This document shows, piece by piece, positions 10,836 through 22,800 of a stretch of DNA of 64,000 nt. The first letter of the stretch is position 1. Every line of letters starts with the position of its first letter. Source of the DNA: Echinometra lucunter (Eukaryota > Echinodermata > Echinoidea > Camarodonta > Echinometridae). The translations under genes were made by a program, and so were the position numbers. Below the pieces are notes generated by a model. It ran no database searches and was not told the DNA's origin. It was given only the letters and a program-made list of their open reading frames with translations. Location: assembly GCA_029962745.1 (NCBI GenBank), contig CM057157.1, positions 5,681,375 through 5,745,374 on the forward strand, read 5' to 3'.

Positions 10836-13356
10836 GGAATAGAATAGAATAGAATAGAATAGAATTTATTGACTCTTACGACCCCCTTCTGGGGTATGAG
10901 AGTACAACACATTTACATGACATGATAATGATACAAAAGAAAATAATGTATACAAACATATAATAATAATACAGAAGAAAAATACCGAATACAGTGTACA
11001 AAAAACAAAAACAAAAACAAAAAAAAAAAACAACAACACTAAAATACAAATGTGTAACGGTATGAAGATGTTCTAAACCTAGGCTATGCTAAACATGAAT
11101 TTACAGTATCATACAGTGTGGCAAGCATGCTTCAAAAGTGGTGAAAACCACATGAAAGATTATAAATACTTACAAAAACTATATAAATAGCCTAACTATC
11201 TAACAGGTCATAACTTCTATTTTGTACATTTACATAAGAGAGATGTAATTTGGCTTGTTAAAATTCATGCAGACTAACAAAGTGTGATGTAACTCAACTG
11301 TCATATATGAAATGCTTAACATACAGCAAGACTGTACTACAAATCAAGGATTCTCGGTTGCTTAACTGACCTACCACTTCGGGTTGTAACATTCCTGTTT
11401 ATGAGCGTCATTTGATTGGATTGTTCAGATTTACATTTATATAGGCCAGCAAAATATGACATTATTTTCCTTAAAAAGAGTACTAATTTCTTCAGCTGAC
11501 CTAAACTAGAATATAAGAATAAATTCAACATGTGTAATGAGCAAGGTCGTTTAACTCTTGCTTTATTACCTAAATACAGCTCTCTTTCCTTTCTGAAAAA
11601 GGGACATACAAAAACATAATGAAATTCATCACCAGACTCCTGCATATCACAGCATGGACAGATAATACTGGTTTCATTAAGGGCTTCCGTGAATCTGTTA
11701 TTATAATTGGTAAACGATGTGACCTACTTCTAAAACGACTCAGTGTTATTCTATCTTTTTTACTCAGCAAAACTAAATACCTTTCAAACAGACAATCCTT
11801 TTTAAAGATCCTATAATTCAGGCATACACTGTTTGACCATATTTTCGCCATTACATCCTGTTTTGAAATATCGTTTAATCTCAACTTCAGAGTGCTCAGT
11901 ATCCAACTGTTACTAAATCCTTCTCCTTGCTTCAGCCAAACAATCCCAAGACCAGCATGATTCAATATCTCTTCAATACATGATAACCACTTGAATGTAG
12001 ACCTTTCTGCATTCTGACTAATTAACCTTTGCAATATATAAAATTTGACAGAGTATTTAGAGGGAGAACCTTTTACTATTCTTAACCAAAAGCTAATCAT
12101 TCTATATTTAATACTGTTAGCTAACCATACCCTTCCAGTTTCACCATATACCATACAGTCTGGCGTAAATTTATTCACGCATAATGCTGACCTGAGAAAT
12201 TTTCTATGAAATATTTCAATTTGGCTCAAATCTTCATATCCCCACACTTCGCATCCATAAATGAGTATTGGTAATACAAGTTGATCAAACAATTCACATT
12301 GAATATCCAATGGCAGTTTGAGTCTTTGAACCTTTAAAGACATAGAGAAAAGAGCTTTCCTGGCCTGTGATACCTGCTTGAAATAGCCTTTTTAAAAACT
12401 TCCATTATAATTAAACCGAATCCCAAGATATACAAAATCATCTACAACATCGATTTCATCTGCCCCAAATCTGAAAACAGGAAATTTACGCACTTTACCT
12501 CTAGAAAATATCAGTACTTTAGTTTCATAGCATTCACACTTAATTTTCCAAATTTTACAATATTGAGACAATGCATTCAGTGCCACCTGCCAATTCCTTC
12601 TGCTGAGTCAGCCAATATTAGGGTATCGTCTGCATACAACAATGTGTAAATTGTACAAAAAGATCACTAGTTACTTCTTTATCTAAGATGTCTGCACATA
12701 CATTTTCAAACCAAAACTTGAGACCTTTAAAATGATTACTGAGAAAATCCTCGAAATCATTAAGATATATCGCAAAGAGTAGCGGCGATAAGTTTTCACC
12801 CTGCCTAACACCAACATCACATTTAAAAGTCTCAGACATTTGACCATCTACTATCACACATGATTTTGCTTGAGAATATATATTCTTATAACGGTAAACA
12901 CCTTACCATCCACCCCTGACTTCAATAATTTGTGCCAAAGTGAAAACCCTATCGACCATATCAAAAGCTTTTCTATAATCTATGAAAGCACAGTAAATCC
13001 TCTTCCGCTTAGACAAGTAAATATCAGCAAGGATTTCAAACAAAAATGTGGTCTGGTGTAGAATAGCCAGCACGAAAGCCAGCCTGTTCTTCTCCCGCAG
13101 CTTACATTCAACTGTCGAAATAATTTGTTATTCTATAATTCAATATAGAAGTGAATAATTTTCCCAACAACTTAAAAGTGTTATCCCACGATAATTATCT
13201 GGATCTGTATCATCCCTCTATTTTTGAAAATAGGAACTATACTACCTAGACACCAGTCTTTTGGTACTAGACCACTCTCCAGTATTACATTGAAATAGCA
13301 GTAATACAAACCTATGACAGCTGCTGAACAGTTTTTCAAAAACTCATTTCTAACCA
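10836..13356 (-). mobile_element. Degenerate LINE (non-LTR retrotransposon) with reverse transcriptase
   Basis: Read on the minus strand, broken frames show reverse-transcriptase blocks in the expected order: QAGFRAGYSTPDHIF near 13040-13085, FIDYRKAFDMVDR near 12945-12990, GVRQGENLSPLLFAIYLNDF near 12755-12815, the catalytic box LLYADDTLILAD near 12600-12645, DDFVYLG near 12410-12435, and ILIYGCEVWG near 12240-12275. A long C-terminal region follows to about 11340. Frame changes and stops separate the blocks, so the copy is dead. The element ends at 10836-10865 in a (TTCTA)n tail, as many CR1/L2-like elements end in short tandem repeats; the clade is uncertain. The 5' part runs into the assembly gap. 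Confidence 0.9.
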
Positions 13357-13856
13357 NNNNNNNNNNNNNNNNNNNNNNNNNNNNNNNNNNNNNNNNNNNN
13401 NNNNNNNNNNNNNNNNNNNNNNNNNNNNNNNNNNNNNNNNNNNNNNNNNNNNNNNNNNNNNNNNNNNNNNNNNNNNNNNNNNNNNNNNNNNNNNNNNNNN
13501 NNNNNNNNNNNNNNNNNNNNNNNNNNNNNNNNNNNNNNNNNNNNNNNNNNNNNNNNNNNNNNNNNNNNNNNNNNNNNNNNNNNNNNNNNNNNNNNNNNNN
13601 NNNNNNNNNNNNNNNNNNNNNNNNNNNNNNNNNNNNNNNNNNNNNNNNNNNNNNNNNNNNNNNNNNNNNNNNNNNNNNNNNNNNNNNNNNNNNNNNNNNN
13701 NNNNNNNNNNNNNNNNNNNNNNNNNNNNNNNNNNNNNNNNNNNNNNNNNNNNNNNNNNNNNNNNNNNNNNNNNNNNNNNNNNNNNNNNNNNNNNNNNNNN
13801 NNNNNNNNNNNNNNNNNNNNNNNNNNNNNNNNNNNNNNNNNNNNNNNNNNNNNNNN
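13357..13856. other. Assembly gap of 500 N
   Basis: Exactly 500 unresolved bases, a common placeholder size, so the true length is unknown. The gap probably hides the 5' end of the adjoining LINE. Apparent reading frames across it are meaningless. Confidence 0.98.
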
Positions 13857-14827
13857 GCGTTTCATAGGTAAAGAATGTATGGGGCGCTTAAACATCGTGG
13901 AATTCTAGAATTTAGTTCAGAGTCAGCAGCTGTAGATCTACATACATGCCGGGCATACATGTTGTCTTATTCTAACGTTAGTGGTAAGATAGTTGTTTTT
14001 GTACTTTTTATTGAATGTAAGCTATGTACAATTATATTCATTTCATAGAAAGTAAGAAAGATACATGAATTTTGACATTACGTTCTCTATTAAAACCATG
14101 AAAACAGGAATGCACTAACCCACTTGCACGAATGCCAGGTTATCATCAGATAACCTTGCACTGAATTAGACCTGTACAGTGGAAATTGCTGACAATAGGA
14201 AAGTAGTGTTCTTTGTCACATTTCTGGGACAGAGGAACAAGAGCAGTGATCAGAAAAAGATTTCTCAAAATTCATTTGATGAAGATAATTTAGATCCAAT
14301 TGAAGGAATGGAATGAAAATAGGATATGTTAATACTGGGTGTAAAAAGCAAACATTTTCCAAGAATTTGTTGATTATTTTAGTGATTTCTATCTCCAACT
14401 ATAGAGGGCAGCATTTCACATAAATTTGCACAGCTCACCATACCAATGGCTCCCTGAGTGGCACTAACCATGCTAACCATGCTAACTGTTGACTCTACTA
14501 CTAGATCTAGTAGGCCTACTAGCAATAGCAATTAGCATGACTAGATCATGTCGATCTAGATCTGTAGTCGACTCTGCTATAGCTCTAGGTCTAACATGTC
14601 TAATGATCATGATGATAACAAGTTAGACCTAACTTTAGATGTCTAACATTAGCTACTAGCACCAAAGAATATATGTTTACGAAGAACTTTCAGTAGATCT
14701 ACCGAAATAAAGCACTTGTATATGTATTGTAGTACGTGGTACAGCCCACGACAGCCGGTACTGCCCCATATCGCGCGTCATCGATAACAACAAATGGTTT
14801 CACGTGTAAAAGAGACTGTATGAGCTG
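13857..14827. other. Intergenic; rich in TAGATCTA-like palindromes near its end
   Basis: No gene is supported. At 14480-14720 the palindromic motifs AGATCT, CTAGAT, ATGATC and GTCGAC cluster unusually densely, interleaved with TAGCAA and TAACAT motifs. Confidence 0.5.
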
Positions 14828-14925
14828 AAATTTTCCCGGTGGTTTTATTTTCGCGAATTTCGCGAATCACTTATCGCGAATTTAACAACACGCGAAAATA
14901 TCCGCACATAAATTTGCTTTTTACC
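14828..14925. mobile_element. Small TTTTCGCG/CGCGAAAA element, copy 1
   Basis: Alternating TTTTCGCGAATT and CGCGAAAATA motifs form a weak inverted repeat. Related blocks occur at 17150-17245 and 31298-31705, which suggests a dispersed MITE-like family. Confidence 0.55.
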
Positions 14926-14931
14926 TACATG

Positions 14932-15686
14932 TAGCTATAGGATAGCTATCGTGATTTTATTCTGATATTACACGATAGCTATAGATTGCTGCCATAGGCC
15001 CCTGTGTTGAAAGATGTGACCTTGAAATATTATGCCTCCAAATCACACTTTCTCATGCCCGGTTAACCCTGCAAACTACCTTCCAAGTTCGCCAGTGGAC
15101 CAGTCGATCAAACTGTGATATCAAAACCTGAAATTTATTTTTCAAACTCAAAATATCGACTTTTGATTGATACGGGATCCTACCTTCTTGTTGATTTCGC
15201 CGCTTTATTAATTTACATTTCAATAGCGCGACCTCCGACATCTACACCTGCTGGTCTCGGCCACAGGCGCTAGGCGAAGCAGCGTTGCACTCTCGCATGT
15301 GTCGGCGAACGCAGAGTGCGTGCGAGGAGTGCAACGCTGCTTCGCCTAGCGCCTGTGGCCGAGACCAGCGGGTGTAGATGTCGGAGGTCGCGCTATTGAA
15401 ATGGAAATTAATCAAGCGGCGAAATCAACAAGAAGGTAGGATCCGTATCAATCAAAAGTCGATATTTTGAGTTTGAAAAATAAATTTCAGGTTTTGATAT
15501 CACAGTTTCATCGACTGGTCCACTGGCGAACTTGGAAGGTAGTTTGCAGGGTTAACCGGGCATGAGAAAGTGTGATTTGGAGGCATAATATTTCAAGGTC
15601 ACATCTTTCAACACAGGGGCCTATGGCAGCAATCTATAGCTATCGTGTAATATCAGAATAAAATCACGATAGCTATCCTATAGCTA
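14932..15686. repeat. Near-perfect 366 bp inverted repeat
   Basis: Arms 14932-15297 and 15321-15686 are reverse complements with very few differences (for example GACCAGTCGATCAAACTGTG against CACAGTTTCATCGACTGGTC) around a 23-base spacer. The outer 40 bases of each arm hold a nested small palindrome built on GATAGCTATC. Transcription through it would give a very long double-stranded hairpin. The small divergence between the arms implies recent formation or gene conversion. Confidence 0.92.
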
Positions 15687-15792
15687 TTTTTACCTCTGAG
15701 CGCAGCGTCATCGGCACATAGTACAGTTGTCATTGCCGAAAACTATGCACTATGCATGTGGAAAGTGCACTGCAGCAGTCCTTCACCCCGTG

Positions 15793-16818
15793 TGTATGTA
15801 GTAGTGCTGTAGTCAAACCTTTTTCCATTCGGTAAATGACCGCCCATGCCACTAACCGTTTACAATTTGACGGTTTCGGATAAACGTAGATTTAATGTCA
15901 GCCAGGGATTATATATTGTTTGTGTAGCCACATGTAATATTTCAAGTTTTTCTTACTTAATTGTCATCATAAATCAACTCCAAGACTTCCAATGTTCTGT
16001 CTTTACTAGTGATCTTTCTTCACGCAAAGTCAGCTAACCATTGATAAGCTCACCAGAAAATTGGTCCCTCACGTCACTCGTATGTTGCGGTGCGGGCGGG
16101 TGATGCAGCACCTCCGTAATGTATTTGGCAAGCGATACACTCGGATGTATTTAACATGCACTTGATTTGTTTACTGGCTTGCGATCGCCCGCCATCACAA
16201 AAATACGTACGTTCCGCAAAAGCACCATGAGCAGAGCTTTCGAATCCAATTTGAAGATCAGAAATCGCCCATAGAGATTGCCTCATTTATCATTGATATG
16301 TCCTATCAGTACATGAACTTTCGATGTGCAGCAAAAGTACACACTCTTCAAATTGAGAATTAAAAAATGATCGATACCTTTAGCATGTATAAAAGAATGG
16401 TTCCGCGAGAGAAAATGCTGTACTAGTCTATGGGATTTTGTGTAGAAAGCAAACACGAATACGGCGCAGTGAATCATTGCGCAATACAATTGCAGTGAAA
16501 GCCAAATAGATCTATACATTAGCTCCCTCGCACGGTATTTTGTAAGTACAATTACTAAAGTTTACAACCTAAATAAATAAGTTGTTTATTTGTATTTTTC
16601 TGCCGCGATACGGTCTCAATCGATTGATACCAGAACCGTCTCGGGGCCTGAGACTGCCAGGATTTGATCCCGATCCCGGACTGGCTGACAACACTACTTT
16701 CAGTAGGCGGCAACTTTGGCAAAGGTGTGATGTTTTCGTTTATCCGAAACCGATCGGTTTTGACTCCCCGTTAAACGGAATTGAAAATAACCGTGATGTT
16801 ACAGCACTAGTAGCATAA
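15793..16818. mobile_element. TIR DNA element of about 1 kb
   Basis: The ends TATGTAGTAGTGCTGTA (from about 15795) and TACAGCACTAGTAGCATA (to about 16817) are inverted copies with a few differences. An inner pair CGGTTTCGGATAAACG (15871-15886) and CGTTTATCCGAAACCG (16737-16752) is exact. The interior frames have no recognised transposase motif, so the element is non-autonomous or decayed. Confidence 0.6.
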
Positions 16819-17149
16819 CACACACAGACACACAGAAATTGTCACTCACCACAAGTAAGCTCCATTCATGGTCACCTCTTAAACCCCTATAAGAAACCCA
16901 ATTCTCCTTCCAAAAATATGGAATCTGTGCCATTTTTCCAAAGCATGTGGGGCATTAGTGGGATGGTAAGTAAAAGGGTTGCTGAAAACGCGCTGTAAAT
17001 CAAGAAATCAGGGGTTTTATGACAGCATTTTTTGTTTATCGCAAGCTACGAGTTTGACGGTAGTGGCAAAAAATAATCAAAAAGCAAATCCTCTGGATCT
17101 GCCGATATGGCTCATTCATGTACAAATAAGTTTACTGCTAGTCTTGCTC

Positions 17150-17245
17150 TTGCGCTCACGAACCTAACAACTCGCGAAAATTTCTGTGAGCCTGTGATTC
17201 GCGAAAATAACTGTACAGGAAAATATTGGCGTATACGGTAGTATT
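17150..17245. mobile_element. Small TTTTCGCG/CGCGAAAA element, copy 2
   Basis: Contains AACAACTCGCGAAAATTTC and GTGATTCGCGAAAATAACTG, like the block at 14828-14925. Confidence 0.5.
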
Positions 17246-17262
17246 AACTTGTTACAAACTTG

Positions 17263-18130
17263 GTCAAAAGCATGCATATTCCCAGGGATTTATGGGGGTC
17301 TACTGGACTCATCAAGATTCATTTATATATTTTCAGAGTTTGAAATTTTATGTGAATCACCTTTTCCATATATTTAGATAAATCCTAGGGGAATTAACTT
17401 AATTTCAAATTCCCTGTTTTTGTGTATTAACCTATGGCAGCTAGAGCCTATTTAGAGGGTCAAAAGCATGCATAGATCTAGATCTAGTAATAGACCTACC
17501 CGAAATTTATGGGTAGTCTTTGAATTCTTTTGAGCCTTTAGGAGGTCTAATCTTTTCCAAAGTCTTAAATTACATATAAATCACATTTGAAATAAATTCA
17601 AAGTAGTAATAGGGGAACTATAATTATTTGAAAAATTGCTTGTTTTCATTTGTAAACCTATGGTAGGCAAGATTCTTCAAAGCAAAAAATATGCATATTC
17701 CTGGGGATTTATGTGGGGTCTATTTGACTCATGGAGCCTTAATTATATATTTTCAGAGTTTGAAATTTTATGTAAATGACTTCTTCCATAAATTCAAATA
17801 AACATTGGGGAATTAAATAATTTAAAAATATCTGGTTTTGCATGTTAGCATATGGCAGCTCTTAAGACAAAAGTATGCATAGTACCCGAAATTTATGGGG
17901 AGTCTTTGAATTTTTTTGAGCCTCTCATAATCTTTTCCAAAGTCTCAAATTACATATAAATCACATTTGAAATAAATTCAAACCAGTAATCGGGGAACTA
18001 TAATCAATCTTAAAATCCCTGTTTTCACGCATTAACCCCACGGCAGGTGACTCTGTCAAAAAGCAGGCATGATCCTGAAGATTTATATTATAGTGCCATT
18101 TATTGAAAATAAAGTTTTATGAAATGTTCT
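17263..18130 (+). repeat. Higher-order tandem repeat, A-B-A-B, about 200 bp monomers
   Basis: Four diverged monomers start at about 17263 (A1), 17461 (B1), 17685 (A2) and 17870 (B2), with a partial fifth from about 18057. Each starts with a version of AAAAGCATGCATA, then GGGATTTATGGGG or CCGAAATTTATGGG, and ends with CCTGTTTT...TTAACCTATGGCAG. A1 resembles A2 (both with TTTTCAGAGTTTGAAATTTT) and B1 resembles B2 (both with AATCTTTTCCAAAGTCT). The array therefore grew by duplication of an A-B pair. Confidence 0.85.
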
Positions 18131-18477
18131 TTTAACTATCCATTCTTCTGTTCGTGCAAAAATCAGACTTTAAAAACAAAGTTTTAGATATGAAAAAAAA
18201 AGAATAGATTAGACATCTTTTTACACGTTAAATCAATGGCGGACGCAATTTTCCGAGTCCATTTTCAACACAGCATTTACCCTTGCGAAAACGTACTATG
18301 GAAGTAGGCAAGGGTAATTTGTCTTGTAATCCAGTGTCTTTGCTGGCACTACCATGACTGCACTAGAGACCTAGATCTACATGTACATGTATGTTATAAG
18401 TTAGGGCATGTATGGTAGGCATTAACACTTGACTGAATTTTCAATTGAAGTTTGATGTGCGGTGTGGCGTGTAGTAC
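18131..18477. other. Intergenic, nothing recognised
   Basis: No coding or repeat structure is supported. Confidence 0.5.
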
Positions 18478-18478
18478 C

Positions 18479-18786
18479 AGTGGCATAGCTAGGATTTCAT
18501 TTTAGGGGGGGGGGCGGTAGATCGGTAGTGAGCATGCGAAGCATGCGAATCACTGAGCGTGCAAAGCGCGCTCCCTAGGCCTAGTTGACTGTTGCGGGGA
18601 GGGTGCATCCCTGCAGGAAGGGGAAGCTCCAACGTTTCTTTTTCACTGTTCCTTGTTTACTCCCGCTCTTCTTACGTTCTGTTACCTTTTTCTTTTGCTT
18701 GCTCATGCTTTTTTTCTTTCTTTTTTCTTTTTTGATGGCGTTTTTGGAGGGAGCAACCACCCCCATCGACCCCCCTGGCTATAGTA
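18479..18786. mobile_element. MITE-like element with AGTGGCATAGCTAGG ends
   Basis: The left end AGTGGCATAGCTAGG is matched by the right end CCTGGCTATAGTA in inverted orientation. Inside are a G-run, short direct repeats of GCATGCGAA and GTGCAAAGCGCGC, and a long T/C-rich tract. Reading frames here (Lys-rich on the minus strand, Phe/Leu-rich on the plus strand) are translations of that tract. Confidence 0.6.
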
Positions 18787-19598
18787 AGCGCCTGTGTAGT
18801 TTGTCTGTAACTGAGAGTGAGATCATGGAGATTGAGCCAATTGTGTGCAGTACTATTGAGTAGTGACTGATAGAAGTTGACGGCCAGTGCCGCGCCAGCC
18901 CAGGCAAAAATAAGGGTCACGGCCAGCCTGCTCCAAATCATCATGTGTACTCGGTCACTGAATTGACCTTGTCCTGCAAACGTGACAAGTCTGTACCGAA
19001 ACTAAATATCATATTTTTTTTTAAACCTTTATTTCCATATTCAGTATCACTTATGACATCTATCAAAAAATGTACATGGACAGTTAGATCTACTCAGTAT
19101 GATAACAAAATTTTGAAAATAGATAAAAACTCACCTCTTTTCTGGTCTGCTGCTCAGCATTGCTCAGGGTCGGTTGTTGTTGTTGAATTAAGTTTTTACA
19201 GACATGTATCAATTAAATATGATTATTTATAACTGGGATCGACTTTTAATGTCACCGTCCGAAAGACGTGGCAAATATAAATTCATAGCAATGCTGAAAT
19301 GTAAAAAAAAAGACAGTGTAGCTTCCACTCACATTATGTGAGGTTGTAAACTCAAAGTCTTCCAAATTAATTTAGAATGTGAATGGAATCCTTTCAACTT
19401 CTCTGTGAAGGTATGGGGTTTCATAGAGTGTGACACTCATTTAGAAGTTTAGAAAAAGCAGAGTATATTCATGTATTGAGTCAGTTGTCGTATACACAGC
19501 ATATTTTGTTAAACAGAAGGGGTTCATACTCATTGCTTAGTCTTAGAAACATTCAATATTATGGTAGTTGATTTAAGCTTGATTTTTTTTTTCTACAG
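18787..19598. other. Region just upstream of DHX36 coding exon 1
   Basis: A pyrimidine tract ending TTTCTACAG at 19598 is a good splice acceptor, so the DHX36 5' UTR most likely continues in an upstream exon somewhere in or before this stretch. That exon and the promoter could not be recognised. Confidence 0.5.
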
Positions 19599-19622
19599 AG
19601 CTGAACAAAGACTGGATGTGCA
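19599..19622 (+). other. Last 24 bases of the DHX36 5' UTR
   Basis: Sequence between the splice acceptor (AG at 19597-19598) and the start ATG. It contains an in-frame TGA at 19602-19604, so no longer N-terminus is possible from this exon. Confidence 0.75.
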
Positions 19623-19835
19623 ATGTCTGGTAGAGGTGGAAGTGGAGGACCAAGAGGGCATGGATACTCTGGAAGAGGTCGAGGAGGTAGAGGCCGTGGT
19701 GGCGGTGGTGGTGGTGGAGGAGGAAGAGGAAGAGGCAGAGGAGGTCCGCACCCACCGGGTCTGACAGGGAGAGAGATTGGGATGTGGTATGCCCAACGAG
19801 GTCGGGGCAAGAAGAAAGAAAGAGAGCTTAGAGAG
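19623..19835 (+). CDS. DHX36: DHX36 coding exon 1: Gly/Arg-rich N-terminus and G-quadruplex-binding motif
   Basis: Residues 1-42 are almost entirely Gly and Arg, with nine consecutive Gly at 26-34 encoded by a GGT/GGA repeat. The DHX36-specific motif follows (43-58) with the conserved GREIG and WYA; in the mammalian protein this helix stacks on the G-quartet face. A basic stretch [11 protein letters not shown] closes the exon in phase 0. The Gly tract is microsatellite-like and may vary between individuals. Confidence 0.95.
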
Positions 19836-22800
19836 GTGACAATAATGAGGTCCTTTTACTGCATATTAACTTTATTGAGTTTGAGATATCTTTGGCAGGG
19901 ATCCCCAAATAATTGGAATTTGACAGGTTCAACTTGAGAAATACAATGTAGATATGAAATCAGGCCTACTCCATTGCTGCATCTTGATTATTTTGTTACT
20001 GAACATTTATTTTGAAATTAAAACTTCATCCACCATTCTCGAGCACCTAAGTGAAAATTATCCCACTTACCTACACGTTCTGTTTTTCAAGGAGAATGAA
20101 ACCCTAGGGAAAATCAATTATAATGAAAAGAGAGGATTGAATAGCAATTTGGAAAAAAATCCATCAGAAAGGTTACAATAAAGAGAAAGTTGTGTTAAGT
20201 TTGAAAATTCACAGTTTACTTTCCCTGGTGATCTTTATACACATATTGGCAATGTTGCATCGAAATGGCAAGTTTAGAAGTACAACTCTCAATTTGTTCT
20301 TTTCTCCATTATCTCTGTAGATGCCGCTTGTCTCCTTTTCAGTTCAAGATATATCATATTAAAATGTATTTGACATTGGAGATAATAGAGAAAATATGCA
20401 AATTTGTGTACAAAACATATTGAGAGTTGTCCTTCTAAACCTACCATTTTCAAGCAACATTGCCATAGGAAACTATGGTGGCCCTGAAGTACGCTCGACA
20501 ACAGGTGATGTGCGACGTGAATTTCACATCCCAGGTCCTGAACTCCTCTCTTTTCATTAAAATTGATTTTTCCCCAGGGTTTTGTTTTCCTTTAAGTGAA
20601 TGATTTTGCCCTATTTTGTTTTTGTTGGTTATACTTTTATAGAGAGTCATAGCCCTCAGAAGGCTAATGAGTGGTTTAAAATGTTTTCATTAAAAAAAAT
20701 TCATTGATTTGATGTTCTTTCAATATTTTTGTTGTTGAATAGAGAGGAACTGTAAACCTGAATGATGACCAAGAGAGGCAGATCAGAAGAATGCTTCATG
20801 AGGTCGAAGGCCTCAGAGAAAATACGCCACGGCCTGATGCTCAGCCGCAACCCAAAGGTAGTAGACCCCTTCATTAGAACTACTCAACTGATAACAATTA
20901 CAGTTAAGCCTGGTTTAGTGACCATGTGTATAGAGACAATCTGACTAAAAGGACTGCATTTTTCATCTCCTTGAACAGTGTTTCTCTTGTAAATTTGCAT
21001 TGACATTTACCTTTATAGAAAGACTATCTACCTAAAGGTATGCTTTCCTTGCCCCTTTTCTTGCGTTTCACAATGTATGTGCTACCAACGTCCGTACCAT
21101 GGGGTGCATATTTTCCCACTCGTGCTTCCACAACTATTTCCAAGATAGCACACAAAGCGAGTGAGAGTTTGATCATTTGCAGAAATATTTAACTGACTGA
21201 GGTGTCCCAAGAGCAGGCAAGGAAAAGGATTAGTTAGCATATGAAGCAGTGAGAGCCCAGAGAAAATATGAAGTATTAGAAGGGTGTAATCACTCAGAAA
21301 AGGCGCGGAAAAGGCGACTGATGCAAGGTTTGAGTTCGTTGTTGTTGACCCATTTACACTAAAGCGATTGTCGCAGCGTAACTGAACCAAAAGAGGGCGC
21401 CAGGATTGTGAAATGCGAGAATTGAGTGGTTATATACATGTACTGGTATATGTTTTCCTGCAATATATTTTGAATAATGCATAGCTAGTCCTTGATTTGC
21501 AAGAATAATTTATCATTTTTCTTTATTATAAACCATTCAAATTGTTTGAATTTAAGTGATGCGGCGACCAGCAGACGTCGTGTGTCAGAACTTCTACGGA
21601 CATGAACTGATGCAGGATCCCAATGTAGACATTCAACTACAGGAAGATATGGCCAAGAAAGCCAGCAACCAACAGTACCAGAAGATGCAGGCTTTTAGAC
21701 AGAAACTCCCTTCGTTTACCATGAAAGATGTGAGTATACTTTATTTAAAGAAGAAGTAGCAGCAGCAGCAGCGCAAGAAGTTGTTGTAGTAGTAGTGGTG
21801 GTGGTAGTGGTAGTAGTAAAAGTAGTAGTACTGTAAAATATTACAAAGTGTTTCTTGAAGAACCACAAATGGTAAATACATGACATCGACATCAAACTCA
21901 CATGACTTCAAGATTTCTTTTAGTGCACAAACATTAGCAGCTCCAGATCCGTCGCCAAAAAAAAAAGAACGTGAAGCCACCATCGCACAATCCTCTCATC
22001 TGAAAATCAGTCGTTGTCACTCCAACATTAACACCGACACATCACCAGACTCATGATACAGCAGTCTGTAGCTAGTAGTTCAGCTCATATCAGACTCACG
22101 GGACAGCAGTCTGTAGTAATTCAGCTCATGTCAATCTCAATCGAGGTAGTACCAACAGAACCTATCAGCTCATTTTCCAGTAACGGGCATGAAGATGTCA
22201 CTGCGACTCCTGCCGACTACGCCAAATTATAATGAGACGTGGAATAAGGACGCAGGCTAGCTTCATAGGCACCTTTAGTTCAATGCATAGGACAGTCTTT
22301 ATTGAAAATAATAGTTCTGCATAATGATGCCAATCAAGTCAAAAACATGTTTGGAAAGCAATCACAGTTGTTAAAGTATTCAGCAGGACATCCACAAATA
22401 GAACAAAATAAATCAATTTAACTTTTCCCAGTTTTGGCCACTATAAAAAAAACTAGACGTACTCCTTTCTCAAGTTTCTGTCTTCTCCTACTAGTACCTC
22501 TAACACTACTTGTCACTGTTCCAGTTCAACAACCTTCACACAAAATTATCCTCCCAAATCTAAATAGCCACACCCAACTTTTCCTACTCTATACTACATT
22601 TTGGAATGCAATGCACCTGAAAAGAGGGCAAGTACAAGTGACCTGCATGTAAAAGGCCTAACAATACAAAAGCCAGCACAACTGGCCTGGGAACAATACA
22701 ACTGGTATGACATACATGTACATTACACCTGTAATGCCTACCAAAGCCATATCACTACATTACCAAATAGTCAGTGGATACATACATGTAAGGTATTGTA

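Noticed and set aside
13314..13895. Long reading frames on both strands across 13350-13870
   Set aside because: They consist of the 500-base N gap translated as X.
16582..16818. 78-codon plus-strand frame
   Set aside because: Lies in the right half of the TIR element at 15793-16818; no transposase motif recognised.
17263..18130. A CRISPR-like array
   Set aside because: Diverged ~200 bp monomers with no short identical repeats and unique spacers, in an animal genome.
19559..19810. Glu-rich, Pro-rich and Ser/Thr-rich frames overlapping DHX36 exon 1
   Set aside because: Alternate-frame and antisense shadows of the Gly/Arg repeat; the DHX36-specific motif fixes the true frame.
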